From Maricaulaceae bacterium (lineage in GTDB: Bacteria; Pseudomonadota; Alphaproteobacteria; Caulobacterales; Maricaulaceae): a stretch of 64,000 nt of DNA. The position numbers and the translations under genes were made by a program. Under the pieces are notes generated by a model. The model was not told the DNA's origin. It saw only the letters and a list, made by a program, of their open reading frames with translations, and ran no database searches. The stretch covers positions 124,001-188,000 of the forward strand of contig JAHCJP010000003.1 in the NCBI GenBank assembly GCA_026126205.1, in the 5' to 3' direction. Below, one piece after another: positions 24,860-34,203 of the stretch (position 1 is its first letter; each line of letters starts with the position of its first letter).

Positions 24860-26226
24860 GCGCATTCGGTGAAGGCCGGCTCCACCGATCCGCCCCAGGC
24901 GGTTTCGTAGCGCTGCAGCAGTCGCTCGGCCGGACACAGGCCGGAACGGGCGATCTCGTCGAGGTCGTCCAGGAACAGCGCCTCGTTCTCGCCATGTCCG
25001 TTCAGCAGCGCGCGGCGGCGCAGGCCCTCGCGGGAAATCTCCAGCGTCTTCAACGCGATCTCGCGCAGCGTCATGTTACGGAACGGGGTTTTCAGCGCCG
25101 TCATCGCCGCGCCGCGGCGCAGGGTCTCGCGCTCCTCGGCCGTCCAGTCCTTCACCAGGTCCCAGGCGGCGGACAGGCTGCCGGCGTCGTAGAGCAGCCC
25201 CACCCAGAAGGCCGGCAGCGCGCACAGCCGGCTCCACGGCCCGCCGTCGGCGCCGCGCATCTCCAGAAACGTCTTCAGGCGCACTTCCGGGAAGAGGGTG
25301 GACAGATGGTCCTCCCAGTCGCTCATCACCGGGCGCTCGCCGGGCAGCGCCGGCAGCCGGCCGGCCATGAAATCGCGGAAGCTCTGGCCCGAGGCGTCGA
25401 TATAGCGTCCGCCGCGTTTGACGAAATACATCGGAACGTCGAGCGCGTATTCGGCGTAGCGGGCGAAACCGAACCCGTCCTCGAAGGCGAAGGGCAGCAT
25501 GCCGGTGCGGTCGGGGTCGACATCCGTCCACACATGCGCGCGGTAGGACAGATAGCCGTTCGGCCGTCCGTCGGCGAAGGGCGAGTTGGCGAACAGCGCC
25601 GTCGCCACCGGCTGCAGCGCCAGCGACACGCGCATCTTCATCACCATGTCGGCTTCGGATTCGAAGTCGAGATTGGTCTGCACGGTGCAGGAACGGAACA
25701 TCATCTGATGGCCGAGGCCGCCGACCTTCGGCATGTAGGCGCGCATGATTCCATAGCGCGCCTTCGGCATCATCGGCGTCTCTTCCAGAGACCATTTCGG
25801 CGAAAAGCCGAGGCCGAGGAAACCGGCGCCGATCCCGTCGGCCACCTCGCGCACCTCCTTCAGGTGCGTGTTCACCTCGCGGCAGGTCTCGTGCAACGTA
25901 CGCAGCGGCGCGCCGGACAACTCGAACTGGCCGCCCGGCTCCAGGCTGACGCTTGCCCCGTCCCGCTTCAGGGCGATGACGTTTCCGTCCTCGATCACCG
26001 GCGCCCAGCCGAAACGGGTCAGCCCGTCCAGCATCCCGCGCACGCTGGGGCCATCGCCGTCATAGGGCAGCGGACCGTGGTCCGAGAGGCGGAAGCCGAA
26101 TTTCTCGTGCTCGGTGCCGATGCGCCAAGCCGCTTTCGGCTTGCAGCCTGAGGCGAGATGTCCGGCCAGTTGATCAAAGCTCTCGATGGGCGCGCCCTCG
26201 CCGCCCTGGTTATAGGTTCCGCTCAA
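24853..26226 (-). CDS. gshA: Glutamate--cysteine ligase
   Basis: A roughly 457-residue plant/alphaproteobacterial-type GCS2 ligase joining glutamate and cysteine, the first step of glutathione synthesis. Seen: [12 protein letters not shown] near the start, [15 protein letters not shown], then [11 protein letters not shown], and the C-terminal CPAERLL. The start is uncertain: a TTG at 26226 has GAGG 8 bases before it and gives the family length. An ATG at 26277 and a GTG at 26304 are in frame but lack ribosome sites. It follows rsmE on the same strand, as in many relatives. Glutathione feeds gloB. Confidence 0.92.
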   Translation of the reverse strand: MSGTYNQGGEGAPIESFDQLAGHLASGCKPKAAWRIGTEHEKFGFRLSDHGPLPYDGDGPSVRGMLDGLTRFGWAPVIEDGNVIALKRDGASVSLEPGGQFELSGAPLRTLHETCREVNTHLKEVREVADGIGAGFLGLGFSPKWSLEETPMMPKARYGIMRAYMPKVGGLGHQMMFRSCTVQTNLDFESEADMVMKMRVSLALQPVATALFANSPFADGRPNGYLSYRAHVWTDVDPDRTGMLPFAFEDGFGFARYAEYALDVPMYFVKRGGRYIDASGQSFRDFMAGRLPALPGERPVMSDWEDHLSTLFPEVRLKTFLEMRGADGGPWSRLCALPAFWVGLLYDAGSLSAAWDLVKDWTAEERETLRRGAAMTALKTPFRNMTLREIALKTLEISREGLRRRALLNGHGENEALFLDDLDEIARSGLCPAERLLQRYETAWGGSVEPAFTECAY

Positions 26227-26316
26227 CCGTCCGCCCTCGCCGTCATTGTTCGCAACAGGTATGGGTCCGCGCCGCATCCGGCAAGGCGCGACGAAGCTTT
26301 TCACCGAAGCTTGAAA

Positions 26317-27051
26317 TCATCCGCCGCCGCGCCAGTCGCCCAGTGCCGCCTGCCACAGCGCCAGCGCGGCGGCGGCGGCCGTGTCGGCGCGCAAGATGCG
26401 CGGGCCGAGACTGGCCGGAACCGTGAAGGCCTCCGCCCGCAGCCGCGCACGCTCCGCCGGGTCAAACCCGCCCTCCGGCCCGATCAATATCGCCCAGGGG
26501 CCTGACGCCGCGCCGGACAAAATCTCCAGCAGCGGCGGGGCGTCACCGGCCTCGTCGCAGAAGATCAGCCGCCGCGCCGGATCCCAGCCGTCCAGAACCC
26601 TGTCCAGCGGTTCGGCCTCGCACACTTGCGGCAGGCAAAGGCGTTCGGTCTGTTCCGCCGCCTCGCGCGCGATGGCCTGCAGCCGGTCGGTGCGGACGCG
26701 TTCGGCGATGCTGCGGCGGGTGATCACCGGACGGATGGCGGCGGCGCCCAGTTCGGTCGCCTTTTCGGCGATGAAATCGGTGCGGGCGCGTTTGACCGGC
26801 GCGAACAGCAGGTGCAGATCGGGAACCGCCGCCTGTTCTCGCAAGCGCTCCCCCACCGTCAGCGCCGCGCCCTTGCGGTCCGCAGCCGCGACCACCGCCC
26901 GCCATTCCCCGTCGCGGCCGTTGAACAGACGTACGCCGCCGCCGGAGCCGCGCCGCATCACCGTGACCAGATAGTGCGCCTGGTCCCGGTCCAGAGGAAT
27001 GCGCGCCCCCTCGGACAGCGGCGCATCGACATAAAGGCGCGGATCGCTCAT
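26317..27051 (-). CDS. rsmE: 16S rRNA m3U1498 methyltransferase
   Basis: A 244-residue SPOUT methyltransferase of the RsmE family, which methylates U1498 of 16S rRNA. N-terminal PUA-like part (RLYVDAPL, HYLVTVMR), then the knotted C-terminal domain with AEKATELGA, LIGPEGGFDPAE and LGPRILRADTAAAAAL. The ATG at 27051 gives the normal family length; the frame extending to 27201 would overlap the ubiA start region. It is divergent from ubiA and upstream of gshA. Confidence 0.92.
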   Translation of the reverse strand: MSDPRLYVDAPLSEGARIPLDRDQAHYLVTVMRRGSGGGVRLFNGRDGEWRAVVAAADRKGAALTVGERLREQAAVPDLHLLFAPVKRARTDFIAEKATELGAAAIRPVITRRSIAERVRTDRLQAIAREAAEQTERLCLPQVCEAEPLDRVLDGWDPARRLIFCDEAGDAPPLLEILSGAASGPWAILIGPEGGFDPAERARLRAEAFTVPASLGPRILRADTAAAAALALWQAALGDWRGGG

Positions 27052-27154
27052 GCCCCGCCGGTAGGCGCGGGCGCGCGCGGCGTCAAGCCGCATGGCCGAG
27101 GCGTGACGAAACCCTAACTTGCCATATCCGCCGCCGCGGGCGAGACAAAGGGCC

Positions 27155-28084
27155 ATGATCCTGAACGCCGACCGCCGCGTCGCCGATTCCCTGCCGCGCA
27201 CCTGGGTGGATTACGCCCCGGAGAGCATGCGGCCCTTCCTGCGTCTCGCCCGCTATGACCGGCCCATCGGCTTCTGGCTGCTGGCGACTCCCTGCTGGCT
27301 GGGCGTGCTGCTGGCCGGCGCGGGCGAGGGACTTGGCTGGACCGATCTGCAACTGGCGCTGCTGTTCACGGCCGGCGCAGTGGCGATGCGCGGCGCCGGT
27401 TGCACATGGAACGACATTATCGACCGCGACCTCGACGCCCGGGTGGCGCGCACCGCAGACCGGCCGCTGGCCGCCGGCACGGTGTCCGTACGCGCCGCGG
27501 TGCTGTTCCTGCTGGCGCAGTGCCTTGCCGGGTTCATGGTGCTGGTGTCGCTGCCGCCGCTGGCGGCGGGGATCGCGCTCGGCGCGCTCGTGCTTGTCGC
27601 CGCCTACCCGTTCATGAAGCGGATCACCTGGTGGCCGCAGGCCTGGTTGGGCCTGACCTTCAACTGGGGCGCGCTCGTCGGCTATGCGGCCGCCGCGGGA
27701 GAGATCGGCGCCGCGGCCATCCTGCTCTACGCCGCCTGCGTGCTGTGGACGCTGGGTTACGACACCATCTACGCCCGCCAGGACATGGAGGATGACGCCA
27801 CCGTCGGCGTGCGCTCCGCCGCGCGGCTGTTCGGCGGCCGCTATGAAAACTGGCTGTGGGGGTTCTATCTCGGCGCTGCCGTGCTGGCCGGCGCCGCGGC
27901 GGTGGTCAAACAGGCGACGCCCTGGTTCGTGATCCCGTTCGCGCTGTTCGCCTATCACCTGTTCAACCAGATCCGGCGCATTCGCGGCGCCGGGCCGGAA
28001 ACCTGCCTCGCCGCGTTCAGGTCGAATCGCGAGGCGGGGCTGCTGCTGGCCGCGGCTTTCGCCGTCGCGGCGCTTGTCATTTGA
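27155..28084 (+). CDS. ubiA: 4-hydroxybenzoate polyprenyltransferase
   Basis: A 309-residue, multi-helix membrane prenyltransferase that attaches the polyprenyl tail to 4-hydroxybenzoate in ubiquinone synthesis. Both aspartate-rich prenyl-diphosphate motifs are present: NDIIDRDLDARV near residue 90 and YDTIYARQDMEDD near 205. AAAGG precedes the ATG at 27155, chosen over an upstream ATG at 27119. A ubiD-family gene lies 10 kb downstream. Confidence 0.94.
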   Translation: MILNADRRVADSLPRTWVDYAPESMRPFLRLARYDRPIGFWLLATPCWLGVLLAGAGEGLGWTDLQLALLFTAGAVAMRGAGCTWNDIIDRDLDARVARTADRPLAAGTVSVRAAVLFLLAQCLAGFMVLVSLPPLAAGIALGALVLVAAYPFMKRITWWPQAWLGLTFNWGALVGYAAAAGEIGAAAILLYAACVLWTLGYDTIYARQDMEDDATVGVRSAARLFGGRYENWLWGFYLGAAVLAGAAAVVKQATPWFVIPFALFAYHLFNQIRRIRGAGPETCLAAFRSNREAGLLLAAAFAVAALVI

Positions 28085-28142
28085 CCGCCGCACCCCGTCA
28101 TGGCGGGATGCGGCCAGGCTATGCCATGGGGAGTCTGGGACG

Positions 28143-29552
28143 ATGAAATTGAAACTGTTCGGCCTCGCCGCCGCGCTGGCGCTGGCGGCCTGCGACCCGG
28201 CGGCGGAACAGCCGCCGCAAACCCCGCCCGCGCCAGGCGGGGTGGAGGCGGGCTTCCATGTCGATATCCGCTATCACACGCTGGACAACGGCCTGCGCGT
28301 GGTGCTGGCGCCGGACTCCACCGTGCCCACCGCCACCGTCGCCGTCTATTACGGCGTCGGTTTCCGCAACGAGCCGCGCGGCCGCACCGGCTTCGCCCAC
28401 CTGTTCGAACACCTGATGTTCCAGGGGTCCGAGAACCTGCCCAAGGGCGAGTTCGACGGACTGATCTACGGCGCTGGCGGGATCCTGAACGGCACCACCC
28501 GCTACGATTTCACCAACTATTTTGAGGTCTTCCCGTCCAACGCGCTGGAAGCCGTGCTATGGGCCGAGGCCGACCGCATGGCCCGGCCGGTGATCGACCA
28601 GGAAGTGCTGGACAACCAGCGCGAGGTGGTGCGCAACGAGGTGTTCGGGAACGTGATCAACCAGCCCTATGGCGGCTGGATCTGGATCGACCTGCCGATA
28701 CTGGCCAACGAGAACTGGCACAACGCGCACAATTTCTACGGCGACCTGAGCGATCTCGACGCCGCCTCTCTGGAGGACGCGGTGGCGTTTTTCGAGACCT
28801 ACTACCCTCCAAACAACGCCGTGTTGGTGGTGGCCGGAGACATCGACCCCGACGAGACGCTGGCCTGGGTCGAGCGTTATTTCGGCGACATTCCCGCCGG
28901 CGCCCCCCTGCCGGAAATCGACATCTCCGAACCGCGGCAGGAGGCCGAGAAGTCCGGCCATATCGACGACCCGCTGGCGCCGCAGCCGGCGCTGGCCTTC
29001 GCCTATCACATGCCTGAACGGGGCACGCCGGAATATTACGCCATGGCGATGCTGGACCAGCTTTTGCTGCAGGGCGACGACAGCCTGCTGCACCAGGCGA
29101 TCGTCATCCGCGGCGGCTACGCCTCGGCGGTGTTTGGCGGAGTGAACCTGCTGGGCAACATCTATAATTATGACGGCCCGATGCTGTGGACGGCCGGCAT
29201 GATCCACGATTCCGGCGTCGAGGCCGCGACGATCATGCAGGCGGTCGACGAGGTGATCGAGAGCCTGCGCGCCGAACCGGTCAGACAGGAAGACCTCGAT
29301 CGCGCGCGCACCAAGCTGCGCTCGCAATTCTACTCCATCGTCGACACCAGCACGCGCTTCGGCCTGGTCGACCTGCTGGCCGCCTTCGCGCTGTTCGACG
29401 ATGACCCCGAACGCATCAACCGCATCGAGGACGGTTTCGACCAGGTGACGCCGGAGCTGATCCAGGCCACGGCGCGCGAATACCTGCGCCCGTCGAACCG
29501 CAGCGTGCTGGAAGTCCGCCCCGCGCCCCGCGGCGCGGCCGGCGGCCAGTAA
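28143..29552 (+). CDS. M16 metallopeptidase, lipoprotein (active-type)
   Basis: A 469-residue pitrilysin-family protease. The lipoprotein signal ALAAC puts the lipidated cysteine at residue 17, so it is tethered to a membrane facing the periplasm. The inverted zinc motif HLFEH is at 86-90, with E166 about 76 residues later as third ligand. These enzymes degrade short peptides in a clam-shell chamber, here formed with the neighbour, whose gene begins 13 bases downstream. The ATG at 28143 makes the signal peptide N-terminal; the frame beginning inside ubiA was rejected. Confidence 0.9.
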   Translation: MKLKLFGLAAALALAACDPAAEQPPQTPPAPGGVEAGFHVDIRYHTLDNGLRVVLAPDSTVPTATVAVYYGVGFRNEPRGRTGFAHLFEHLMFQGSENLPKGEFDGLIYGAGGILNGTTRYDFTNYFEVFPSNALEAVLWAEADRMARPVIDQEVLDNQREVVRNEVFGNVINQPYGGWIWIDLPILANENWHNAHNFYGDLSDLDAASLEDAVAFFETYYPPNNAVLVVAGDIDPDETLAWVERYFGDIPAGAPLPEIDISEPRQEAEKSGHIDDPLAPQPALAFAYHMPERGTPEYYAMAMLDQLLLQGDDSLLHQAIVIRGGYASAVFGGVNLLGNIYNYDGPMLWTAGMIHDSGVEAATIMQAVDEVIESLRAEPVRQEDLDRARTKLRSQFYSIVDTSTRFGLVDLLAAFALFDDDPERINRIEDGFDQVTPELIQATAREYLRPSNRSVLEVRPAPRGAAGGQ

Positions 29553-29565
29553 GAGGGAGGACGCC

Positions 29566-31002
29566 ATGATCCGCATCATTCTCAGCGCGGCGCTGGCCGC
29601 GGGCCTGTTCTCCGCCGCGCCGGCGCTGGCGCAGCATCCGCGCCCGGAGATCGGCGAGCCCCGCCCCTTCTCGGTTCCGCAGACGCGGACCATCCGCCTC
29701 GGCAACGGGCTGGAGGCGACCTTCATCCCCTTCGGCCTGGCGCCGAAGACCACCATCTCGGTGCGCGTGCGCGCCGGCAATATCGACGACGGGGCCGACA
29801 CCTGGCTGGCGGACCTGACCGGCGCGATGATGGAGCAGGGCGCCGCCGGGCGCAGCAACGAGGCCATCGCCCGCGCCGCCGCCGCGATGGGCGGCGGGCT
29901 GAGCGTCAATGTCGGCCTGCACGAGACCAGCTTCTCGGTCAGCGTCCTGTCTGAACACGGGCCGGACGCACTGGCGCTGATCGCCGACGTGGTTCAGCGG
30001 CCGGACTTCCCGGAAAGCGAGTTGAGCCGCGTGCGCCAGAGCCTGATCCGCAACGTCACGGTGGCGCGGTCGCAGCCCGGGCAGATCGCCAGCGAGGCCT
30101 ACGCCGCGCTGCTGTTCGGAACCGGTCATCCCTATGGCCGCCCGCTGCCGGCGGCAGAGGAACTGGCCGGTTATACGCTGGGCGACATCCGTGGTTTCTA
30201 CGCGGCCAATTTCGGCGCCGCGCGCACGCGCATCTATATCGCCGGGCGCTTCGACATGGCGCAGATGGAGGCCGCGGTGCGCGCCGCCTTCGCTGGCTGG
30301 AGCGCCGGCCCGGCGGATTCCGCACGGCCCGCCGCGCCGCAGCCCGGCCCGGTGGTGCGGCTGATCGACCGTCCCGGCGCGCCGCAGACGACGATCCGCC
30401 TCGGCTTTCCGGCCGTGGGGCCGGCGCACCGGGACGCGATCCCGCTGGCGGTGACCAACGCGCTGCTGGGCGGGGCGTTCACCTCGCGCCTGACGCGCAA
30501 TCTGCGCGAGGACAAGGGCTGGACCTATTCACCGTTCAGCAACGTCACCAGCGTGCTCAACGGCGGCTACTGGACCTTCAACGCCGACATCACCACCGCC
30601 GCGACGGCCCCGGCGCTGGCCGAGACCTTCGGCGAGATCACCCGCCTGCAGATCCAGGTTCCGCCGGCGGAAGAGGCCGCGGCCATGCGCACCTGGCTGT
30701 CGGGCGTGTTCGTGCTGCGCAACGCCAGCCCCGCCGGCCTGATCGGCGAAATGTCGTTCCGCGACCTGCACCGGCTGCCGGCGGACTATCTCGACACCTA
30801 TGTGCCGCGGGTTCTGGCCGTGACCGACGCGGGCATCAGCGCCGTCGCCAACACCTATATGCCGCTGGACCGCATGGTGCTGGTGGTGGTCGGCGATCTC
30901 GACGTCATCGCAGACGAGGTGCTGGCCCTGCCGCAACTGGCCGGTGCGCGGGTGATCCGGCCGGAGGCCGCTGTGGAAGAGCAAGAGGCCGGGGAAGATT
31001 GA
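29566..31002 (+). CDS. M16-family inactive-type partner subunit
   Basis: A 478-residue M16 homologue with a Sec signal peptide (cleavage near ALA-QHPRP, residue 23). Where the zinc motif should be it reads DLTGAMMEQG, so it has no metal site. It keeps the C-terminal substrate-binding Arg...Tyr segment LREDKGWTYSPFS. This matches the known active/inactive M16B pairs, in which this chain completes the chamber. GAGGGAGGA precedes the ATG. The last residues are acidic. Confidence 0.88.
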   Translation: MIRIILSAALAAGLFSAAPALAQHPRPEIGEPRPFSVPQTRTIRLGNGLEATFIPFGLAPKTTISVRVRAGNIDDGADTWLADLTGAMMEQGAAGRSNEAIARAAAAMGGGLSVNVGLHETSFSVSVLSEHGPDALALIADVVQRPDFPESELSRVRQSLIRNVTVARSQPGQIASEAYAALLFGTGHPYGRPLPAAEELAGYTLGDIRGFYAANFGAARTRIYIAGRFDMAQMEAAVRAAFAGWSAGPADSARPAAPQPGPVVRLIDRPGAPQTTIRLGFPAVGPAHRDAIPLAVTNALLGGAFTSRLTRNLREDKGWTYSPFSNVTSVLNGGYWTFNADITTAATAPALAETFGEITRLQIQVPPAEEAAAMRTWLSGVFVLRNASPAGLIGEMSFRDLHRLPADYLDTYVPRVLAVTDAGISAVANTYMPLDRMVLVVVGDLDVIADEVLALPQLAGARVIRPEAAVEEQEAGED

Positions 31003-31036
31003 GCGGCAAGGCTAATCGGCGTTCAGGCTAGCTGGT

Positions 31037-31065
31037 TTGACGAATAGCTTCCGGCGGCGCCGGAA
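31037..31065 (+). promoter_or_regulatory. Promoter/operator candidate of the MarR gene
   Basis: TTGACG at 31037-31042 could be a -35 box. Seven bases on, TTCCGGC-GGC-GCCGGAA (31049-31065) is a perfect inverted repeat ending 18 bases before the marR-family ATG. Position and symmetry fit autorepression by a MarR dimer, but MarR operators are diverse. Confidence 0.4.
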
Positions 31066-31083
31066 TCGCCGCAGGTTTCGCGC

Positions 31084-31527
31084 ATGGCCCGCGCAAGAGC
31101 CGTCGACCGGCGCCTGTACCTTCTGATCGAGATCGCGGCGCGGCGGCTGAGCCGCGCCGCCGACGCGCGCCTGCGCGAGACCGCCGGCGTCACCGCCGCC
31201 CAGGCCGCGGTGCTGTTCCTGCTGATCCGGCGCGGCGAACGGCGCATGGGCGCCATCGGCGACACCCTGTCGCTGAACCCGCCCGCCGTCACCGGCCTGG
31301 TCGACCGCATGGCCAAGGCCGGGCTGGTGACCAAGGCCACCGCCGCCGGCGACCGGCGCGGCGCCGTGGTGGCCCTCACCCCGGCCGGGCGCGCGGCCGC
31401 CGCCCGCGCCGACGAGGTGCTGAAAGCCCTGAACGCCGCGCTGGAGGAGCGCCTGGGCGAGGACGCCGCCGACGCCCTGCACGCGGCGCTGACCGCCATC
31501 GCCGCCGGAGAGCATGACGAAACCTGA
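31084..31527 (+). CDS. MarR-family transcriptional regulator
   Basis: A 147-residue winged-helix regulator. The DNA-binding core is visible as TAAQAAVLFLLIRRGE, LSLNPPAVTGLVDRMAKAGLV and the wing GDRRGAVVALTPAGR. The family acts as a dimer that releases DNA when bound by phenolic or other small ligands. The crotonase gene follows 45 bases downstream, so regulation of that gene is plausible. Start codon ATG; no strong ribosome site seen. Confidence 0.85.
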   Translation: MARARAVDRRLYLLIEIAARRLSRAADARLRETAGVTAAQAAVLFLLIRRGERRMGAIGDTLSLNPPAVTGLVDRMAKAGLVTKATAAGDRRGAVVALTPAGRAAAARADEVLKALNAALEERLGEDAADALHAALTAIAAGEHDET

Positions 31528-31572
31528 CGCAGCGCCTAGTCTGCGCGGCGAGCCAACAGGGGAATCGCGCCG

Positions 31573-32349
31573 ATGACGGAGCATGTGCAGGTCGAGGATC
31601 AGGGCGCGGTGCGCGTCATCCGCTTCAACCGGCCGGAGAAGAAGAACGCGCTGACCCGCGCCATGTATGCCGCCGCCGCCGAGGCGCTGAACGATGGCGG
31701 GGCGGACAAGGACGTGCGCTGTTTCGTCATCGCCGGCCAGCCGGAAGCCTTCACCGCCGGCAATGACCTGAACGATTTCATGCAGGCGCCGCCGCGCATC
31801 GGAGCGGACGAGCCGCCGCCGGTGGAGCGCTTCATGCGCGCACTGGCCGGGGCGGAAAAACCGGTGATCGCGGCGGTTGACGGCCTCGCCGTCGGCATCG
31901 GCGTCACCATGCTGCTGCATTGCGATCTCGGCTACGCCTCGACCCGCGCCAGTTTCCGCACCCCGTTCGTCGATCTGGCGCTGGCGCCGGAATACGCCTC
32001 GTCGCTGCTGATGCCGGCGCGGATGGGACGGGCGGCGGCGTCCGACCTGCTGCTGCTGTGCTCGGTCTGGGATGCGCCGCGCGCCCTGCGGTCCGGGCTG
32101 ATCACAGATGTGTTCACGCCCGAGGCGCTGGAAGGCGAGGTGATGGCCCGCGCCGAGGCGCTGGCCGCCAAGCCGCCCACGGCGGTGCGCGCCGCCAAGG
32201 CTTTGATGACCGCCGAGCCGGAACCGGTGATGGAGCGGATCAAGCGCGAGGGCGCGCTGTTCTCGGACCTTCTGCAATCGCCGGAATTCATGGAGGCGGC
32301 CACCGCCTTCATGGAGCGCCGCAAGCCGGATTTCTCGAAGTTCGGGTGA
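31573..32349 (+). CDS. Enoyl-CoA hydratase/isomerase family protein
   Basis: A 258-residue crotonase-fold enzyme. FNRPEKKNAL opens the fold, FTAGNDLNDF supplies the first oxyanion-hole segment, and VDGLAVGIGVTMLLHCDL the second. A glutamate is present in LALAPEYASS at the usual catalytic position, while the second hydratase glutamate is less obvious, so a hydratase or isomerase cannot be told apart. The role is probably fatty-acid or aromatic acyl-CoA catabolism. The ATG follows AGGGGAA. Confidence 0.85.
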   Translation: MTEHVQVEDQGAVRVIRFNRPEKKNALTRAMYAAAAEALNDGGADKDVRCFVIAGQPEAFTAGNDLNDFMQAPPRIGADEPPPVERFMRALAGAEKPVIAAVDGLAVGIGVTMLLHCDLGYASTRASFRTPFVDLALAPEYASSLLMPARMGRAAASDLLLLCSVWDAPRALRSGLITDVFTPEALEGEVMARAEALAAKPPTAVRAAKALMTAEPEPVMERIKREGALFSDLLQSPEFMEAATAFMERRKPDFSKFG

Positions 32350-32433
32350 GCCGTGACCTTACAAACCGGCGCCGAATGCGCCGATAACGGGACAGGCCGC
32401 AGGCAGGAGTTGCACTGTGGCGGGCCGTCGCCG

Positions 32434-33147
32434 CTATTCGCCGTCGGCCTCCCGGCCCGGTTCCGGCGCGCGTTGCGGTACGACGGGTTGCATGGGCGCG
32501 AAATAAATCTGGCCCTGAACCCATATAGCGTCTCCGCAGGCCGCCATCCAGCTTCGCTCCTCGCGCTCGAACGCGCCGGCGCCGTTTCTGAGCACATAAA
32601 CAAAGGCGCTTCCGGCCGGTGCGCCGCCATCAGGGCTGCAGTACCATTCGTTCGCGAACACCAGGCTGTCGCGTTCCAGGCGCAGAGAGTAACGATGATG
32701 CACGGCCGGCAGTGCGCCGGAGGCCCACAACGCTCCTGTCGATCGGTCGAGCATGTAGATATGTGACGAGGCGTAGTCGACGCAGTCAGTCCAGAGCGTT
32801 CTTACGATCAGGTACTGCCCGGCGAACCCGACCCTGGCGGTGTTCGCAGAATGCACCCAGGGCTCTGGCGGCGTGTCCCTTCCAAAGGGCGCGCGCTCGG
32901 CCAGCACCTCGCCATTGACGACAAGCCGGTCATTCGCCGGCAGGCTGATGTCCAACCCGCCGATATCGGCCCGGTAGCCGTCCACCGGATAAGTGTAACC
33001 GCATTCCTCCAGGAAAATTTCCTGCTGAAGGCTACCCTCCTGCGCCGCCGCAGCGCCCGTAGCTGCAATGGGGACCCCCGCCATCATCAGCGCGGCCAAT
33101 GCATACAAAGCTGCACCCCTTTGCACTGCTTGCTTGCCGCATCTCAT
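32434..33147 (-). CDS. Secreted protein of unknown function
   Basis: A 237-residue protein with a signal peptide of about 35 residues (ALMMAGVPIAATGAAAA-QEG), then a mature part with several cysteines and many aromatic residues. Segments such as YLIVRTLWTDCVDYA and LVFANEWYCSPDGG give no family match I recognise. The ATG at 33147 has AAGGAA 6 bases upstream; a GTG at 33177 is less likely. Base composition is somewhat richer in A+T than the neighbours. It is convergent with the crotonase gene and divergent from the aminotransferase gene. Confidence 0.65.
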   Translation of the reverse strand: MRCGKQAVQRGAALYALAALMMAGVPIAATGAAAAQEGSLQQEIFLEECGYTYPVDGYRADIGGLDISLPANDRLVVNGEVLAERAPFGRDTPPEPWVHSANTARVGFAGQYLIVRTLWTDCVDYASSHIYMLDRSTGALWASGALPAVHHRYSLRLERDSLVFANEWYCSPDGGAPAGSAFVYVLRNGAGAFEREERSWMAACGDAIWVQGQIYFAPMQPVVPQRAPEPGREADGE

Positions 33148-33285
33148 CCGAAATTCCTTGGTCAGCGCCTCCTTCACCGGATCATGCGCGTCCGGGAACC
33201 GGGCGGCAATAACCGATGCCCAAACCCCCTTGCCTTCCGCCCCGATCGCCGCTGTGCTGGCCCGGCGGCATCAAGGAACGCGTCT

Positions 33286-34203
33286 ATGGCCAAGGGCAGT
33301 CACGAATATCTCGCCGATCCGCGCAACGCGCAGATCCGCATCTGGGTCAATGGCGAGCTGGTCCCGCGCGACCGGGCGGTGGTGTCCGTCTTCGATTCCG
33401 GCTTCGTGCTGGGCGACGGGGTGTGGGAGGGGCTGCGCGTCCATTCCGGCCGCATCGCGTTTCTGGACCGGCATCTCGACCGGCTTTACGAGGGCGCGAC
33501 AACGCTGGATTTCGACATTGGCCTGACGCGCGATGCGCTGACGAAAGCGCTTTACGACACGCTGGCCGCCAACGGCATGGGCGCGGGCGAGGGCGTGCAT
33601 ATCCGCCTGATGGTCACGCGCGGGGTCAAGGCCACGCCCTATCAGGACCCGCGCGTCACCATCGGCCCGGCCACGGTGGTGATCATCCCGGAATGGAAGA
33701 CGCCGAAGCCGGAGACGGCCGCGAAAGGCGTGCGCCTGTTCACCGTGCATGTGCGGCGCGGCTATCCCGACGTGCAGGACCAGAAACTGAATTCGCACTC
33801 CAAACTGAACTGCATCATGGCCTGCATACAGGCGGCCAAGGCCGGGGCGGACGAGGCGCTGATGCTGGACCCGCACGGTTTCGTCGCCACCTGCAATTCG
33901 ACGCATTTCTTCATCGTCCGCAAGGGCGAGGTGTGGACCTCCACCGGCGACTACTGCCTGGGCGGGATCACCCGCGGCGTGGTGCTGGAACTGTGCCGTG
34001 ACAACGGCGTTACGGCGCGGGAGAAGAACTTCTCCCTCACCGACGTCTATGGCGCGGATGAGGCCTTCGTCACCGGCACCTTCGCCGGCGTGGTTCCCGT
34101 AACCGAGGTGGACGGGCGCAGGATTTCCGGCGGCCGCGGCCCGATGGTCGAACGGCTGCAGACGCTCTACCGCGCGCGCATCGAGAAGGACTGCGGGCTG
34201 TGA
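33286..34203 (+). CDS. Class IV PLP aminotransferase
   Basis: A 305-residue fold-type IV aminotransferase (branched-chain/D-amino-acid type). WVNGELVPRDRAVVSVFDSGFVLGDGVWEG-like opening segments and the PLP lysine K173 in NSHSKLNC are clear. At the site where most members have a conserved Glu (GxVaE...N.F), this protein reads FVATCNSTHFF, with Thr in place of Glu. The substrate is unknown; keto-acids of branched or methylthio type are possible. AAGGAA precedes the ATG at 33286. Its stop overlaps the sulfotransferase-like gene. Confidence 0.85.
   Translation: MAKGSHEYLADPRNAQIRIWVNGELVPRDRAVVSVFDSGFVLGDGVWEGLRVHSGRIAFLDRHLDRLYEGATTLDFDIGLTRDALTKALYDTLAANGMGAGEGVHIRLMVTRGVKATPYQDPRVTIGPATVVIIPEWKTPKPETAAKGVRLFTVHVRRGYPDVQDQKLNSHSKLNCIMACIQAAKAGADEALMLDPHGFVATCNSTHFFIVRKGEVWTSTGDYCLGGITRGVVLELCRDNGVTAREKNFSLTDVYGADEAFVTGTFAGVVPVTEVDGRRISGGRGPMVERLQTLYRARIEKDCGL

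Noticed and set aside
28557..29909. 450-codon minus-strand frame across the M16 genes
   Set aside because: Shadow of two well-supported M16 proteins with zinc motif, signal peptides and ribosome sites.
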